Source: an uncultured beta proteobacterium (GTDB lineage: Bacteria; Pseudomonadota; Gammaproteobacteria; Burkholderiales; Burkholderiaceae_B). From it: a stretch of DNA of 33,841 nt. The first letter of the stretch is position 1. Every line of letters begins with the position of its first letter. The notes below the pieces were generated by a model. It did no database searches. It was not told the origin of the DNA and saw only the letters and a list, made by a program, of their open reading frames with translations. The DNA lies in the NCBI GenBank assembly GCA_903894155.1, contig CAITPF010000381.1, positions 1 through 33,841 on the forward strand, read 5' to 3'. Below are positions 1-8,113 of this stretch, one piece after another. Made by a program: the position numbers and the translations under genes.

Positions 1-29
1 TAAGTTCGGACGCCCGTGGTTCAAAGGCC

Positions 30-61
30 AACGGTCGGGGATTCCCGGCCGTTTGCTTTCA
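30..61 (+). terminator. Rho-independent-like terminator hairpin
   Basis: A 10-bp stem (30-39 with 44-53, including one T-G wobble pair) closes a GATT tetraloop and is followed by the T-rich TTGCTTTC. It fits a terminator for a plus-strand gene ending before the window. It also lies downstream of the minus-strand gene that ends at 142, so it could separate convergent transcripts. The T tract is interrupted, so its strength is uncertain. Nothing else recognisable was seen in 1-141. Confidence 0.5.
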
Positions 62-141
62 GAGTGCCAATCGATATCGCTAGGTTCATCCCTTGAGAAT
101 GGCTCTCACGGGAAAAATCTAATCCGGATATAAAAAATCAC

Positions 142-1641
142 CTAGTCATCCATGTACGACCACTTCGTGTCGGGATCCAGGGGGTAGACCGGCCGGTTGA
201 CCTTGCTGAACGGGAATTTTGAGTAATCGGAGCCCGTGACGCCGCCGCCGTCGCATTCGATCACGGCGCGCGATATTGGCGCGAACACCGGGCGGCAGTA
301 CATGCGTGACTTCAGCACCAGGAACCGGTGCGCGCGCGGGTCGATGCCGATATGCGTAAAAATGCCGAGATCCCAGTGCTCCTGAGGTGTTTCGGTGACG
401 ATGATCTTGGCCTGGGGCATGTCGAGCAGCACCGTGCGGCCCATGCGGACGCGCTGGCCGGTGTAGGTCGGCCCGCTGATGACATACTCGCCGTCGGTGA
501 TCTGGCCGACCTTGCCGGTCAGACTGCGTGGATTCGGGGTGATGCCAAGCTGGATGAGGGGGACTTTGTCGCCAATCGGCAGTGTGACGGTGGCGCCCAC
601 GCCCGCCCTGATCATCAGGTCGACGGCTTCCGGATCGCAGATCGGTCCTACCACCACATCCTGCAAGCCCTGTTTCAAGACTTCATGCACGACGTTCATG
701 TCGTCGCAGGTGCCGCCGGACATGCAGTTGTCGCCGTGATCGAGCAGCAATACCGGGCCGCGGCCGGGCTTTTCGGCCGCCAGTTTGGCTCGGGCGACCG
801 AACGCTCGAGCGGCTCGCTCTGGTACACGAACCCCTCGCGGTTGTCCCAGACGAAGCCGGCGATGAGGTCGGCGAGCTCGCGCGCAGAGACCGGGTCGTC
901 GTTGCTGATGGCAATCACGGTCAGGCAGGGGGCGGGGATATCGGCAAGCGAAAACCCCGACAGCACGGATGCGGCCAATAGCCCCAGATCCTGGGCAGCG
1001 TGGGACATCTCGACAGCATCGTGCATCGGGCCGATATCGGTTCGACTGCACAGCGTGTGCACCATGAGCGGCAATCGACGCCAGGCCATGACAGGCTTGA
1101 TCTTGCCCGCGACTGTGTCGAGCAACAGGCGGCCCGCATGGGCGCCCGTCTCGTACATGTCGACATGGGGGTAGGTCTTGAAGCCGACAACGATGGTGGC
1201 GTTATCCATCAGCTTGCGGGTGACCTTCCCGTGAAGATCCAGGGCGACGGCGATGGGGGCCTCGGGCAGAACTTTGCGTAGCGCCTCGAGCAGATCGCCT
1301 TCGCCGTCATCGGTGTTCTCGGCGACCATTGCACCGTGCAGGTCGAGCATGACGGCATCGCACCCGGGGGCCGCCGCGAGGATCGCGTCGCGCAGGTGGG
1401 TGTAGGCGTGTGCGTCGACTTTGCCGCTCGGGTTTGCGGTTGCGCTGACGGCGACGACGATCTCATGGCCTGCCTTTTCGGCGGCATCGATATAGGCGCC
1501 AAGCGCCGTGCGCGAGCCCTTGGCAGCGCGATAGGCGTCTTCACCATAGAGCGGGCCTTCGTCGCCGAACGACGCAAGCGGGGTCTCAACCGGCGAAAAA
1601 GTGTTGGTTTCGTGATTGAGGCGGGCCATCAGTATTTTCAT
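142..1641 (-). CDS. M81 family metallopeptidase, MlrC (microcystinase C)-like
   Basis: The 499-residue product matches the M81/MlrC family of zinc-dependent amidohydrolases in length and motifs. The N-terminus is KILMARLNHETNTFSP. There are two DLHG motifs (MLDLHGAMVAE and ALDLHGKVT), and FKTYPHVDMYETG follows the second. The Asp and His residues of this segment are the expected metal ligands. The C-terminal MlrC domain carries the DHGDNCMSGG segment. MlrC cleaves a linear peptide during microcystin breakdown, but most family members have unknown substrates and genomic neighbours are the better guide. The ATG at 1641 is preferred over an in-frame TTG at 1653, because the TTG would overlap the upstream HyuC-like gene. 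With the ATG the gap is 5 nt, so the two genes are almost certainly co-transcribed. The pairing suggests hydrolysis of an amide or carbamoylated small molecule. Confidence 0.85.
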   Translation of the reverse strand: MKILMARLNHETNTFSPVETPLASFGDEGPLYGEDAYRAAKGSRTALGAYIDAAEKAGHEIVVAVSATANPSGKVDAHAYTHLRDAILAAAPGCDAVMLDLHGAMVAENTDDGEGDLLEALRKVLPEAPIAVALDLHGKVTRKLMDNATIVVGFKTYPHVDMYETGAHAGRLLLDTVAGKIKPVMAWRRLPLMVHTLCSRTDIGPMHDAVEMSHAAQDLGLLAASVLSGFSLADIPAPCLTVIAISNDDPVSARELADLIAGFVWDNREGFVYQSEPLERSVARAKLAAEKPGRGPVLLLDHGDNCMSGGTCDDMNVVHEVLKQGLQDVVVGPICDPEAVDLMIRAGVGATVTLPIGDKVPLIQLGITPNPRSLTGKVGQITDGEYVISGPTYTGQRVRMGRTVLLDMPQAKIIVTETPQEHWDLGIFTHIGIDPRAHRFLVLKSRMYCRPVFAPISRAVIECDGGGVTGSDYSKFPFSKVNRPVYPLDPDTKWSYMDD

Positions 1642-1646
1642 GCTGG

Positions 1647-2909
1647 TCAGCAACCTGCCTGTTTGAGCATGGCGTGCAGCAGCACATTGCAGCCTGCTTC
1701 CAGGTGATCGGGTCTGGCGTCCTCAATCTCGTTGTGGCTGATGCCATCCTTGCATGGCACGAAAATCATGGCGGTAGGCGCGACGCGGGCCATGTAGACG
1801 GCATCGTGCCCGGCGCCGCTGACGACGTTCATTTCGGTGAGCCCGAGCTCGCGGGCGCTGGCCCGCACGGCCTGGACCAGGGGCTCTGCAAATGCCTGCG
1901 GGGCGAAGTAAACCACCTGGCGGATATCGACCTCGACGCGGTATTTGGCGGCCACGCGGGTGGCAGTGGCACGCAACGCGGCATCCATTGCTGAAAGCGT
2001 AGCGTCGTCGTCCGCCCGGAAATCGACGGACATCTTCACCGTGCCGGGGATGACGTTGCGGGAATTCGGGTAGACGTCGAGCATGCCGACCGTGCCGCGC
2101 GCATTCGGCGCGTGGTCGAGCGCGATCTCATTGACGGCCTGGACAAGTGCGGAAGAAGCCAGGAGCGCGTCTTTGCGCAACTGCATCGGCGTCGGGCCTG
2201 CATGCGCTTCGGCGCCCGTGATGACAACATCGAACCAGCGCTGGCCAAGGGCGCCGGTGACCACGCCAATAGTGGTGTCGTTTGCCTCGAGCACAGGGCC
2301 CTGTTCGATATGGGCCTCAAAATAGGCGCCGAAGGATTTCGGGCTGACGGCGTCCGTGCCGGCGTAGCCGATGCTGCGCAGGGCTTCGCCCACGGTAATC
2401 CCGTCGCGGTCTTGCTGGGCGAGGATGAAATCGGTCGCGAACTCGCCAATGAAGGCGCCTGAACCCATCATGACCGGGACGAAACGCGATCCTTCTTCAT
2501 TTGTCCAGACGGCCACCTCGATCGGCGCCTGCGTGCGGATTTGCGCGTCGTTCAGGGTGCGCACGACTTCGAGGCCCGCGAGCACACCGTAGTTGCCGTC
2601 GAACTTGCCGCCAGTGGGCTGAGTATCAATGTGGCTACCGGTGACGATGGCGGGCAGGGTGTCGTCCAGGCCAGCGCGGCGCGCGAACAGGTTGCCGACG
2701 GCGTCAATGCGGACTGTGCATCCAGCGGCACGCGCCTGGGCAACGAAGAAATCGCGGCCCTGGCGGTCGAGCTCGGTGAGTGCGAGGCGGCAGACGCCGC
2801 CCTTGGGTGTCGCGCCGATCGCGGCCAGACGCATCAGCGAATCCCAGAGGCGCTGCCCGTTGATGCGCAGTGAGTTGACGAGCGGTTCGGCGACGACGGG
2901 CGCGGGCAT
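1647..2909 (-). CDS. Zn-dependent N-carbamoyl-L-amino acid hydrolase / allantoate amidohydrolase (M20, HyuC-like)
   Basis: This 420-residue protein belongs to the M20 hydantoinase/carbamoylase amidase group. It shows the dinuclear metal motifs GSHIDTQPTGGKFDG (His93, Asp104), WTNEEGSRF, FEAHIEQGPVLE and SGAGHDA. The reaction expected of the family is hydrolysis of N-carbamoyl amino acids, ureidopropionate or allantoate, with release of CO2 and ammonia. The start ATG follows a GGAGAA ribosome binding site about 9 nt upstream. It is the first gene of a two-gene minus-strand operon with the MlrC-like gene and diverges from pyruvate kinase. The hydantoinase that would supply its substrate lies on the same strand beyond pyk, at 5703-7121. 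The exact substrate cannot be read from sequence. Confidence 0.9.
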   Translation of the reverse strand: MPAPVVAEPLVNSLRINGQRLWDSLMRLAAIGATPKGGVCRLALTELDRQGRDFFVAQARAAGCTVRIDAVGNLFARRAGLDDTLPAIVTGSHIDTQPTGGKFDGNYGVLAGLEVVRTLNDAQIRTQAPIEVAVWTNEEGSRFVPVMMGSGAFIGEFATDFILAQQDRDGITVGEALRSIGYAGTDAVSPKSFGAYFEAHIEQGPVLEANDTTIGVVTGALGQRWFDVVITGAEAHAGPTPMQLRKDALLASSALVQAVNEIALDHAPNARGTVGMLDVYPNSRNVIPGTVKMSVDFRADDDATLSAMDAALRATATRVAAKYRVEVDIRQVVYFAPQAFAEPLVQAVRASARELGLTEMNVVSGAGHDAVYMARVAPTAMIFVPCKDGISHNEIEDARPDHLEAGCNVLLHAMLKQAGC

Positions 2910-3140
2910 TCAGGTTCTCCATTCAGAATCCCTGCTAGTTTAATCCCTGCAGCGCGCTGGCGGGTAGCAAATGCATCGTCCCGTGTTCTACCGGGCCGCC
3001 GATTCGGGACGCGCCGCTTCGACCGATGATAGACTGCCACGATCTCTGGCTTCGGTCGCGGCACGCAGCCGAACGGAGCTCGGCTCCGCACAGCGCAACG
3101 CCGCGGCGGCGCAACCCGCCATCTCACTGAGAGTCACCCG

Positions 3141-4592
3141 ATGAAGCTCGACGCAATTTCCCACCGTGCCCGCAGTGCCAAGATTGTCGCGACCCTGGGG
3201 CCCGCCAGCAGCGACCCGGCCACGATCCGCAGGCTATTTGAAGCGGGAGTCGACGTTTTTCGGTTGAATTTCAGCCACGGAACCCATGCGGATCACCGGG
3301 CCCGCTACGACGCCATCCGCCAGATCGAGGCCGATGTGGGTCGCCCGATCGGCATCCTGATGGATTTGCAGGGGCCGAAGTTACGCCTGGGCAAGATCGT
3401 CGGGGGGCGGATGGACCTGGCCATCGGGCAGCGCTTGCGGCTTGACCTCAATCCCGCAGCCGGCGAGCACGGCCGCGTGCCGTTGCTGCACCCGGAAATC
3501 TTCGCGGCGATCGAACCCGGTCAGGACCTCCTGATCGACGACGGCAAGGTCCGCCTGCGGGTGCTTTCCTGCGGAAAGGATTTTGCCGAAGTGCAGGCAC
3601 TCAATGCCGGTGCCATCGCCGATCGCAAGGGCGTGAACGTGCCGGGCGCGATCCTGCCACTGTCGCCGCTGACCGAAAAGGATCGCGAAGATCTCGCATT
3701 TGGCTTGTCGATCGGCGTTGACTGGGTCGCGCTCTCGTTCGTTCAGCGCCCGGACGATGTCGCCGAGCTCAAGCAACTGGTGGGCGGACGTGCCTGGGTC
3801 ATGGCCAAGCTCGAAAAGCCCTCCGCAATCGATTCACTCGAGGCGATCATCGCGGCCGCCGACGGCGTCATGGTCGCGCGCGGCGATCTGGGGGTAGAGC
3901 TCCCCCCGGAAGAGGTCCCTGTTCTGCAAAAACGCATCGTGCGCATGAGCCGCGAATCGGGCAAGCCGGTGATCGTCGCCACCCAGATGCTCGAGTCGAT
4001 GATCTCGTCGCCCGTGCCCACGCGCGCCGAGGTGAGCGACGTGGCCACGGCGGTGTACGACGGCGTGGATGCCGTGATGCTGTCGGCGGAATCGGCTTCG
4101 GGTACCTACCCAATTGAGGCCGTGGCGATGATGGATCGCATCCTGCAGGCGACCGAGCGTGATCCGTTGCAGCGCGAAACGATGGATGCGGTGCACTCCC
4201 GGCGCTACAGCGATGCGCGCGATGCCATTTCGGCTGCGATTCGCACGGTAGCCGAGACGCTGCCGGTTGCAGCAACAGTGGCCTATACGTCGTCCGGGGC
4301 AACGACGCTGCGCGTGGCGCACGAGCGGCCGCGCGCACCGATTCTCAGCCTGAGCCCGGTGCTTGCGACGGCGCGTCGCCTGACGCTCGTGTGGGGAGTG
4401 CATTCGACCCAGGCGCCCGATGTCGAGAACACCGAGCAACTGGTGGAAAACTCCACCGCAGCGGCGCGCAAGAACAGCTTTGGCACACCGGGGCAGGCGC
4501 TGCTCATCATTGCCGGCACGCCGTTTGGCGTATCCGGTTCGACGAACCTGCTGCGCATCGCCTGGATTGGCGACGTGCCGGATGTCAGCTGA
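3141..4592 (+). CDS. pyk: Pyruvate kinase
   Basis: The protein catalyses phosphoenolpyruvate plus ADP to pyruvate plus ATP, the last step of glycolysis. Its 483 residues match bacterial pyruvate kinases (about 470-480). Visible motifs are KIVATLGPASS, RLNFSHG and MDLQGPKLRLG. The catalytic Lys223 lies in MAKLEKPSAI. The metal and PEP region is MVARGDLGVELPPEEVP, and PVIVATQMLESM precedes the C-terminal effector domain. The start has a GAGAG-like ribosome site. It is the only plus-strand gene between two minus-strand groups of hydantoin-type catabolic genes, so it is probably transcribed alone. No domain is missing. A 19-bp tandem array begins 20 bp after its stop codon. Confidence 0.97.
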   Translation: MKLDAISHRARSAKIVATLGPASSDPATIRRLFEAGVDVFRLNFSHGTHADHRARYDAIRQIEADVGRPIGILMDLQGPKLRLGKIVGGRMDLAIGQRLRLDLNPAAGEHGRVPLLHPEIFAAIEPGQDLLIDDGKVRLRVLSCGKDFAEVQALNAGAIADRKGVNVPGAILPLSPLTEKDREDLAFGLSIGVDWVALSFVQRPDDVAELKQLVGGRAWVMAKLEKPSAIDSLEAIIAAADGVMVARGDLGVELPPEEVPVLQKRIVRMSRESGKPVIVATQMLESMISSPVPTRAEVSDVATAVYDGVDAVMLSAESASGTYPIEAVAMMDRILQATERDPLQRETMDAVHSRRYSDARDAISAAIRTVAETLPVAATVAYTSSGATTLRVAHERPRAPILSLSPVLATARRLTLVWGVHSTQAPDVENTEQLVENSTAAARKNSFGTPGQALLIIAGTPFGVSGSTNLLRIAWIGDVPDVS

Positions 4593-4612
4593 GCGCCTGC
4601 GACCGGGTGCGC

Positions 4613-4783
4613 GGTAGCAACCGCGATGCGTGGTTAAAACCGATTCGCACGGTGGAAGCCGATTTGCGTGGTTAAGACCGATTTGCCTGGTTAAGACCGA
4701 TTTGCGTGGCTAAAACCGATTCGCACGGTGGAGGCCGATTTGCGTGGTTAAGACCGATTAGCACGATGGAAACCGTCGGCCAC
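4613..4783. repeat. Degenerate 19-bp tandem array, 9 units
   Basis: Nine contiguous 19-bp units fill most of the interval between the convergent pyk (stop 4592) and the racemase-like gene (stop 4797). Typical units are GGTTAAGACCGATTTGCGT and GGTGGAAGCCGATTTGCGT. Units begin at 4613, 4632, 4651, 4670, 4689, 4708, 4727, 4746 and 4765, and the first and last are degraded. The core CCGATT is kept in seven of the nine. There are no unique spacers, so it is not a CRISPR array. No open frame is preserved, since 19 is not a multiple of 3. Confidence 0.9.
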
Positions 4784-4796
4784 GGCAGGGCGTATT

Positions 4797-5537
4797 TCAG
4801 CGCTCCAGCAGCCTGCGCAGCGCTTCGCTTAACCCGTGATTGGGTTTGCGCGGCGGCGGTGCGAGGCTCGATGCCTGCGGTGGCCGGGCGCCCAGTTTGA
4901 CCAATGATTCGGCGTGTCGGATCGCGCACGAGACGCCGTCGATCACGGGCACGGGAATTTCGGATTCGATGGTGCGTGCCAGTCCGGCAAGCGGTGCGCC
5001 GGCGATGATGAGCACATCGGCGCGATCTTGCTCGATAGCCTGCATGCACAGCGCCTTGAGTGCCTGGGCGTGATGCTCCTGCACGGCACCGATATCGCGA
5101 AGGGTTTGGTCCAGCGTCCGGATGCTGGCCAATCTGCTGGCCAGTCCATAGGACGCTACGGTCTCTTCATACCAGGCGGCAATGCGCTTTGAAATCGCGA
5201 TGATCGAGAAGCGCTGCCCCAGCGCGCAGGCGGTGAGCACCGCCGACTCCGTAAGGCCAACCACCGGGATGTCGAGGACTTCACGCATGGCGAGCAGGCC
5301 GGGATCGCCGAACGCTGCAATGACCAGGGCGTCGTGCCCGCCGGCGTGGGCGCCCGCAAGTTCGGCGACCGCCATCGCGCCGATCATGGCCTCAAAGCGT
5401 GTCTCGATATAGGCGACGCCGAACGTTGCGGTTTGCATGGTGATCTGCGTTTCGGCCGAGGCCACGCGCCGCGCTTCGGCAGCGATCAGCGCGCTGACCG
5501 ATTCGGAGATGTTGGGGTTGATGACGAGCAGTTTCAT
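4797..5537 (-). CDS. Asp/Glu/hydantoin racemase family protein lacking both catalytic cysteines
   Basis: The 246-residue length and the N-terminus MKLLVINPNISESV place it in the hydantoin/Asp-Glu racemase superfamily. Classical hydantoin racemases use two cysteines, one in an ACFGDPG-type loop and one in a LGCAG-type loop. Here the first loop reads IAAFGDPGL (Ala75) and the second reads IIAGAPLAGLA (Gly180 in the Cys position), so both nucleophiles are absent. It may be a non-racemase member of the fold or use different chemistry. It lies downstream of the hydantoinase on the same strand, separated only by a 17-bp tandem array that reaches into its start codon. The ATG at 5537 has no classical ribosome site. 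The nearest purine run, GGAT, belongs to the repeat unit itself. Confidence 0.85.
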   Translation of the reverse strand: MKLLVINPNISESVSALIAAEARRVASAETQITMQTATFGVAYIETRFEAMIGAMAVAELAGAHAGGHDALVIAAFGDPGLLAMREVLDIPVVGLTESAVLTACALGQRFSIIAISKRIAAWYEETVASYGLASRLASIRTLDQTLRDIGAVQEHHAQALKALCMQAIEQDRADVLIIAGAPLAGLARTIESEIPVPVIDGVSCAIRHAESLVKLGARPPQASSLAPPPRKPNHGLSEALRRLLER

Positions 5538-5705
5538 TGCGTGATCCGTTAAGTGACGTGATCCGTTAAGTGACGCGATCCGTTAAGTGACGCGATCCGT
5601 TAGGTTGCGCGATCCGTTGAACTGTACGATCCGTTGATCCACACGATCCGTTGAACTGCACGATTCGCTAAGTTACACGATGCGCCACGCTGCACGATCC
5701 AGTTA
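5536..5705. repeat. 17-bp tandem array, 10 units, spanning stop-to-start between two genes
   Basis: Ten contiguous 17-bp units, typically GTGACGCGATCCGTTAA, occupy 5536-5705. The core CGATCCGTT is nearly invariant in units 2-6, and divergence increases toward 5705. The last unit contains the stop codon of the hydantoinase (TTA at 5703-5705, TAA on the minus strand). The first unit overlaps the start codon of the racemase-like gene (5535-5537). The array therefore is the whole intergenic region of this operon junction. Confidence 0.93.
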
Positions 5706-7121
5706 CTTGCTGGGCAGCAGCGTCGGTGCGCCGCATTGCAGGAACCGGCCCCGCCCGGCACGCGGGTGGAACTGCTTGCCATCCCAGACCACTTCGCCGC
5801 CGGCGATCGTCATGCCGGGCCAGGCGCCGAGCGTGATGCCTTCGTAGGGCGTGTAATCGGTATTGTGATGAAGGATCGCGTTGGTGATCTCGACATCGCG
5901 CTCATCCCAGATGACCAGGTCGGCATCGGCGCCAATGGCTACGGTGCCTTTGCGCGGATGCAGGCCGTAGGCGCGCGCGGCGTTGGTGGACGTGAGCTCG
6001 ACGAATTTGTTGACGGTGATGCGGCCCTTGAGCACGCCTTCCGAGTAGAGCAGCGGCATGCGGGTTTCGAGGCCCGGGATGCCGTTGGGAATGTAGGGGA
6101 ACGTGACTTCGTTGCCATCCGGGTGCTTGCCGTCGGTGCCGCCGTAGTTAAACGGCGCGTGGTCCGATGAAAACACCGTGAACAGGCCCTCGGTCAGCGC
6201 GTTCCAGATGACGGCCTGGTTGCCCTTGTCGCGCGGAGGGGGGCTGCAGACGCATTTGGCGCCCAGGTAGGAGTCGCCCGTGCCGAGATTTTCCGCCGAA
6301 AGGAAAAGGTACTGCGGGCAGGTTTCGGCAAAGATGTTCAGGCCGTGCGCGCGCGCCCAGCGGATCTGCTCGACCGCCTCGCGACCCGAAACGTGGACGA
6401 TCAGGATCGGCACGTCGACGAGCTCGGCCAGCGCGATCGCCCGATGCGTGGCTTCGCGCTCGACAAGCATCGGCCGCGCGTGCCCGTGAAAGCGCGGCGC
6501 TGTCTTGCCGGCAGCTTGCAGCCGCTTGGTCAGCCAGTCGATGCAGTCGGCGTTTTCGGCATGCACCATGACCAGCGCGCCATGGCTGCGCGCGACATCC
6601 AGCACATCGAGCACCTCGCCATCGTCGAGCTTGAGGTCGTCGTACGTCATGTAGATCTTGAACGACGTGTGGCCCTTGGCAATCAGTTCGGGAAGTTCAC
6701 GGGCGAGCACGTCGGGCGTGGGGTCGGACACGATCAGGTGGAATGCGTAGTCGACATGCGCGCGCCCATCGGCGCGCCGGTGGTAATCGTCGACAGCCGC
6801 CTGCAGCGACTGGCCCTTGGCCTGCGCGGCAAACGGGATCACAGTGGTGGTGCCGCCGCACGCGGCCGAGCGTGTGCCGGTGTCGAAATTATCTGCCATC
6901 TTCGCGGGAGGCGGCATCGGCTGATCCAGATGGCAATGACCATCGACGCCGCCGGGGGTCACCGTGCGGCCAGCCGCGTCGATCTCCGACTTGCCGGCGG
7001 CGATATCCAGCCCAAGCTGGACGATGATGCCAGCCTTGATGCCGATGTCGGCATGAAACGTATCGGCCGCAGTGGCGACGCGCGCGTTGCGGATCACGAG
7101 GTCGAAAGCGGGTTCTGACAT
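5703..7121 (-). CDS. Dihydropyrimidinase / D-hydantoinase family amidohydrolase
   Basis: The 472-residue product is a cyclic amidohydrolase that opens dihydropyrimidine or 5-substituted hydantoin rings to N-carbamoyl amino acids. Metal ligands are visible in family order: His62 and His64 in VDGHCHLDQ, the carboxylated Lys155 in SFKIYMTYDD, His188 in VHAEN, His243 in LIVHVSG, and Asp in FSSDHAPFN. The ATG at 7121 is chosen because AGGAG precedes it at good spacing and the residue order of homologues begins there. An in-frame upstream start at 7199 would lie inside the neighbour. It starts 2 nt after the stop of the maleate-isomerase-like gene and is followed by the racemase-like gene. Together with the HyuC-like gene at 1647-2909 it supports a hydantoin or reduced pyrimidine pathway. 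Confidence 0.92.
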   Translation of the reverse strand: MSEPAFDLVIRNARVATAADTFHADIGIKAGIIVQLGLDIAAGKSEIDAAGRTVTPGGVDGHCHLDQPMPPPAKMADNFDTGTRSAACGGTTTVIPFAAQAKGQSLQAAVDDYHRRADGRAHVDYAFHLIVSDPTPDVLARELPELIAKGHTSFKIYMTYDDLKLDDGEVLDVLDVARSHGALVMVHAENADCIDWLTKRLQAAGKTAPRFHGHARPMLVEREATHRAIALAELVDVPILIVHVSGREAVEQIRWARAHGLNIFAETCPQYLFLSAENLGTGDSYLGAKCVCSPPPRDKGNQAVIWNALTEGLFTVFSSDHAPFNYGGTDGKHPDGNEVTFPYIPNGIPGLETRMPLLYSEGVLKGRITVNKFVELTSTNAARAYGLHPRKGTVAIGADADLVIWDERDVEITNAILHHNTDYTPYEGITLGAWPGMTIAGGEVVWDGKQFHPRAGRGRFLQCGAPTLLPSK

Positions 7122-7123
7122 CT

Positions 7124-7885
7124 TCAGAGCTCCTGGAATAAGCTGCCCCAGCCGTGGATGCGTCGGGTATCGACGCCGCACTGTCGCAGCGCCTTCCACG
7201 TCACGGTGGCAATGGTGTCGTAAATCGGGATGCCCAGCTCGGCCTCGAGCTCAGCGGCGAGCGGCGCGCCCGCGAGGTTGGTGCAATAGATCGCAATGGC
7301 GTCAGGCTTTTGGCGCGCGACGGCACGGCACATCTCGCGCAACTGGTTCGCGGTGACTTCGGAAAAACTGTAGTTGTCGCGAATCCCCAAGTGCGCTTCG
7401 CCCCCGCTCGCAATGCCGATCGCTTCGTAGTTCGCCACGATGCGCGCCTGCACATCGTCGGTATAGGGCGAGACGATACCCAGACGTCGCACGCCCGTGC
7501 GCTGCAGGATCTCGTTGAGCGCCAGGATCGACGTGCAGGCGGGTACACCCGTGCGCTCGGTGATCAGGCGGCAAAGGAGCTCGTCGGTTTGGAAACCCCG
7601 CCATCCCGCTGAAGTGCCGCTCCAGCCAATGCTCTGGACTTTGGCGTGGGACAGGAGCTCGGCGGCCGCGAGCGGGGCAGAGGCATCGAACTGCGCGAGC
7701 GCCTGATCCGACAGCGCGATCTCGGTCACCTTGAAGCGCCCGAAATGCACGCTGGCCTCGGGGATATCCGCGATGAGCCGCGTGGTGACGGGCTCCAGGA
7801 TCGTATTGGATGAGGGCGTCAGCACGCCGAGAAGGACGCGGCTGGGCGCGCTGCCCGTTGGGGCGTTGCTTGGCGGGGAGTTCAT
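7124..7885 (-). CDS. Maleate isomerase / arylmalonate decarboxylase-like (Asp/Glu racemase superfamily)
   Basis: This 253-residue protein has the superfamily N-terminus GVLTPSSNTILEP and a C-terminal cysteine loop IYCTNLAG (Cys201). The first cysteine of maleate isomerases is replaced by Gly90 in IGWSGTSAGW, a pattern shared by an uncharacterised subgroup, so single-cysteine chemistry is likely. The ATG at 7885 is chosen over a TTG at 7897, although neither has a strong ribosome site. A 14-bp tandem repeat covers the region just upstream of the start. The gene is tightly linked to the hydantoinase downstream (2-nt gap) and follows an ABC importer on the same strand, so a role on the same imported compound is plausible. 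Confidence 0.8.
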   Translation of the reverse strand: MNSPPSNAPTGSAPSRVLLGVLTPSSNTILEPVTTRLIADIPEASVHFGRFKVTEIALSDQALAQFDASAPLAAAELLSHAKVQSIGWSGTSAGWRGFQTDELLCRLITERTGVPACTSILALNEILQRTGVRRLGIVSPYTDDVQARIVANYEAIGIASGGEAHLGIRDNYSFSEVTANQLREMCRAVARQKPDAIAIYCTNLAGAPLAAELEAELGIPIYDTIATVTWKALRQCGVDTRRIHGWGSLFQEL

Positions 7886-7889
7886 CGGG

Positions 7890-7931
7890 GTGTTCAATCG
7901 GGCGTGTTCAATGAGGCTTGTTCAACAGGAC
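7890..7931. repeat. 14-bp tandem repeat, 3 units, at a gene start
   Basis: Three contiguous 14-bp units (GTGTTCAATCGGGC, GTGTTCAATGAGGC, TTGTTCAACAGGAC) lie immediately upstream of the ATG at 7885. A shortened related motif, GAGTTCATCGGGG, continues into the first codons of the maleate-isomerase-like gene. The repeat creates the alternative in-frame TTG start at 7897. Confidence 0.75.
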
Positions 7932-8061
7932 AGTGACGTTCGATTCTGGCGCAGCGTTCGGGGGATTCGGATCGGCCTTCGATTGCGGAGCCAGCCGAGT
8001 GTTCAAACGCGCTTTTAGCTTGCATCACACCCAGGGATCTTAGGACAGCGCGGTCGATTCC

Positions 8062-8113
8062 GCCATCAGGTTCCGCAATCAGATTACGCAATCAGATTAC
8101 GCCATCGGGCCGG
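8062..8113. repeat. 13-bp tandem repeat, 4 units, overlapping a stop codon
   Basis: Four contiguous 13-bp units run from 8062: GCCATCAGGTTCC, GCAATCAGATTAC twice exactly, and GCCATCGGGCCGG. The minus-strand ABC ATPase gene ends inside the third unit (TAA at 8097-8099), and the fourth unit encodes its last residues. It is another case of a short unit amplified across a gene's 3' end. Confidence 0.8.

Noticed and set aside
1-29. Possible tRNA 3' part (GGTTCAAA, like a T-arm)
   Set aside because: No matching stem or acceptor end could be built around it, so it is only a short resemblance.
4613-5705. CRISPR-like repeats
   Set aside because: The 19-bp and 17-bp units are contiguous with no unique spacers, and no cas genes are in the window.
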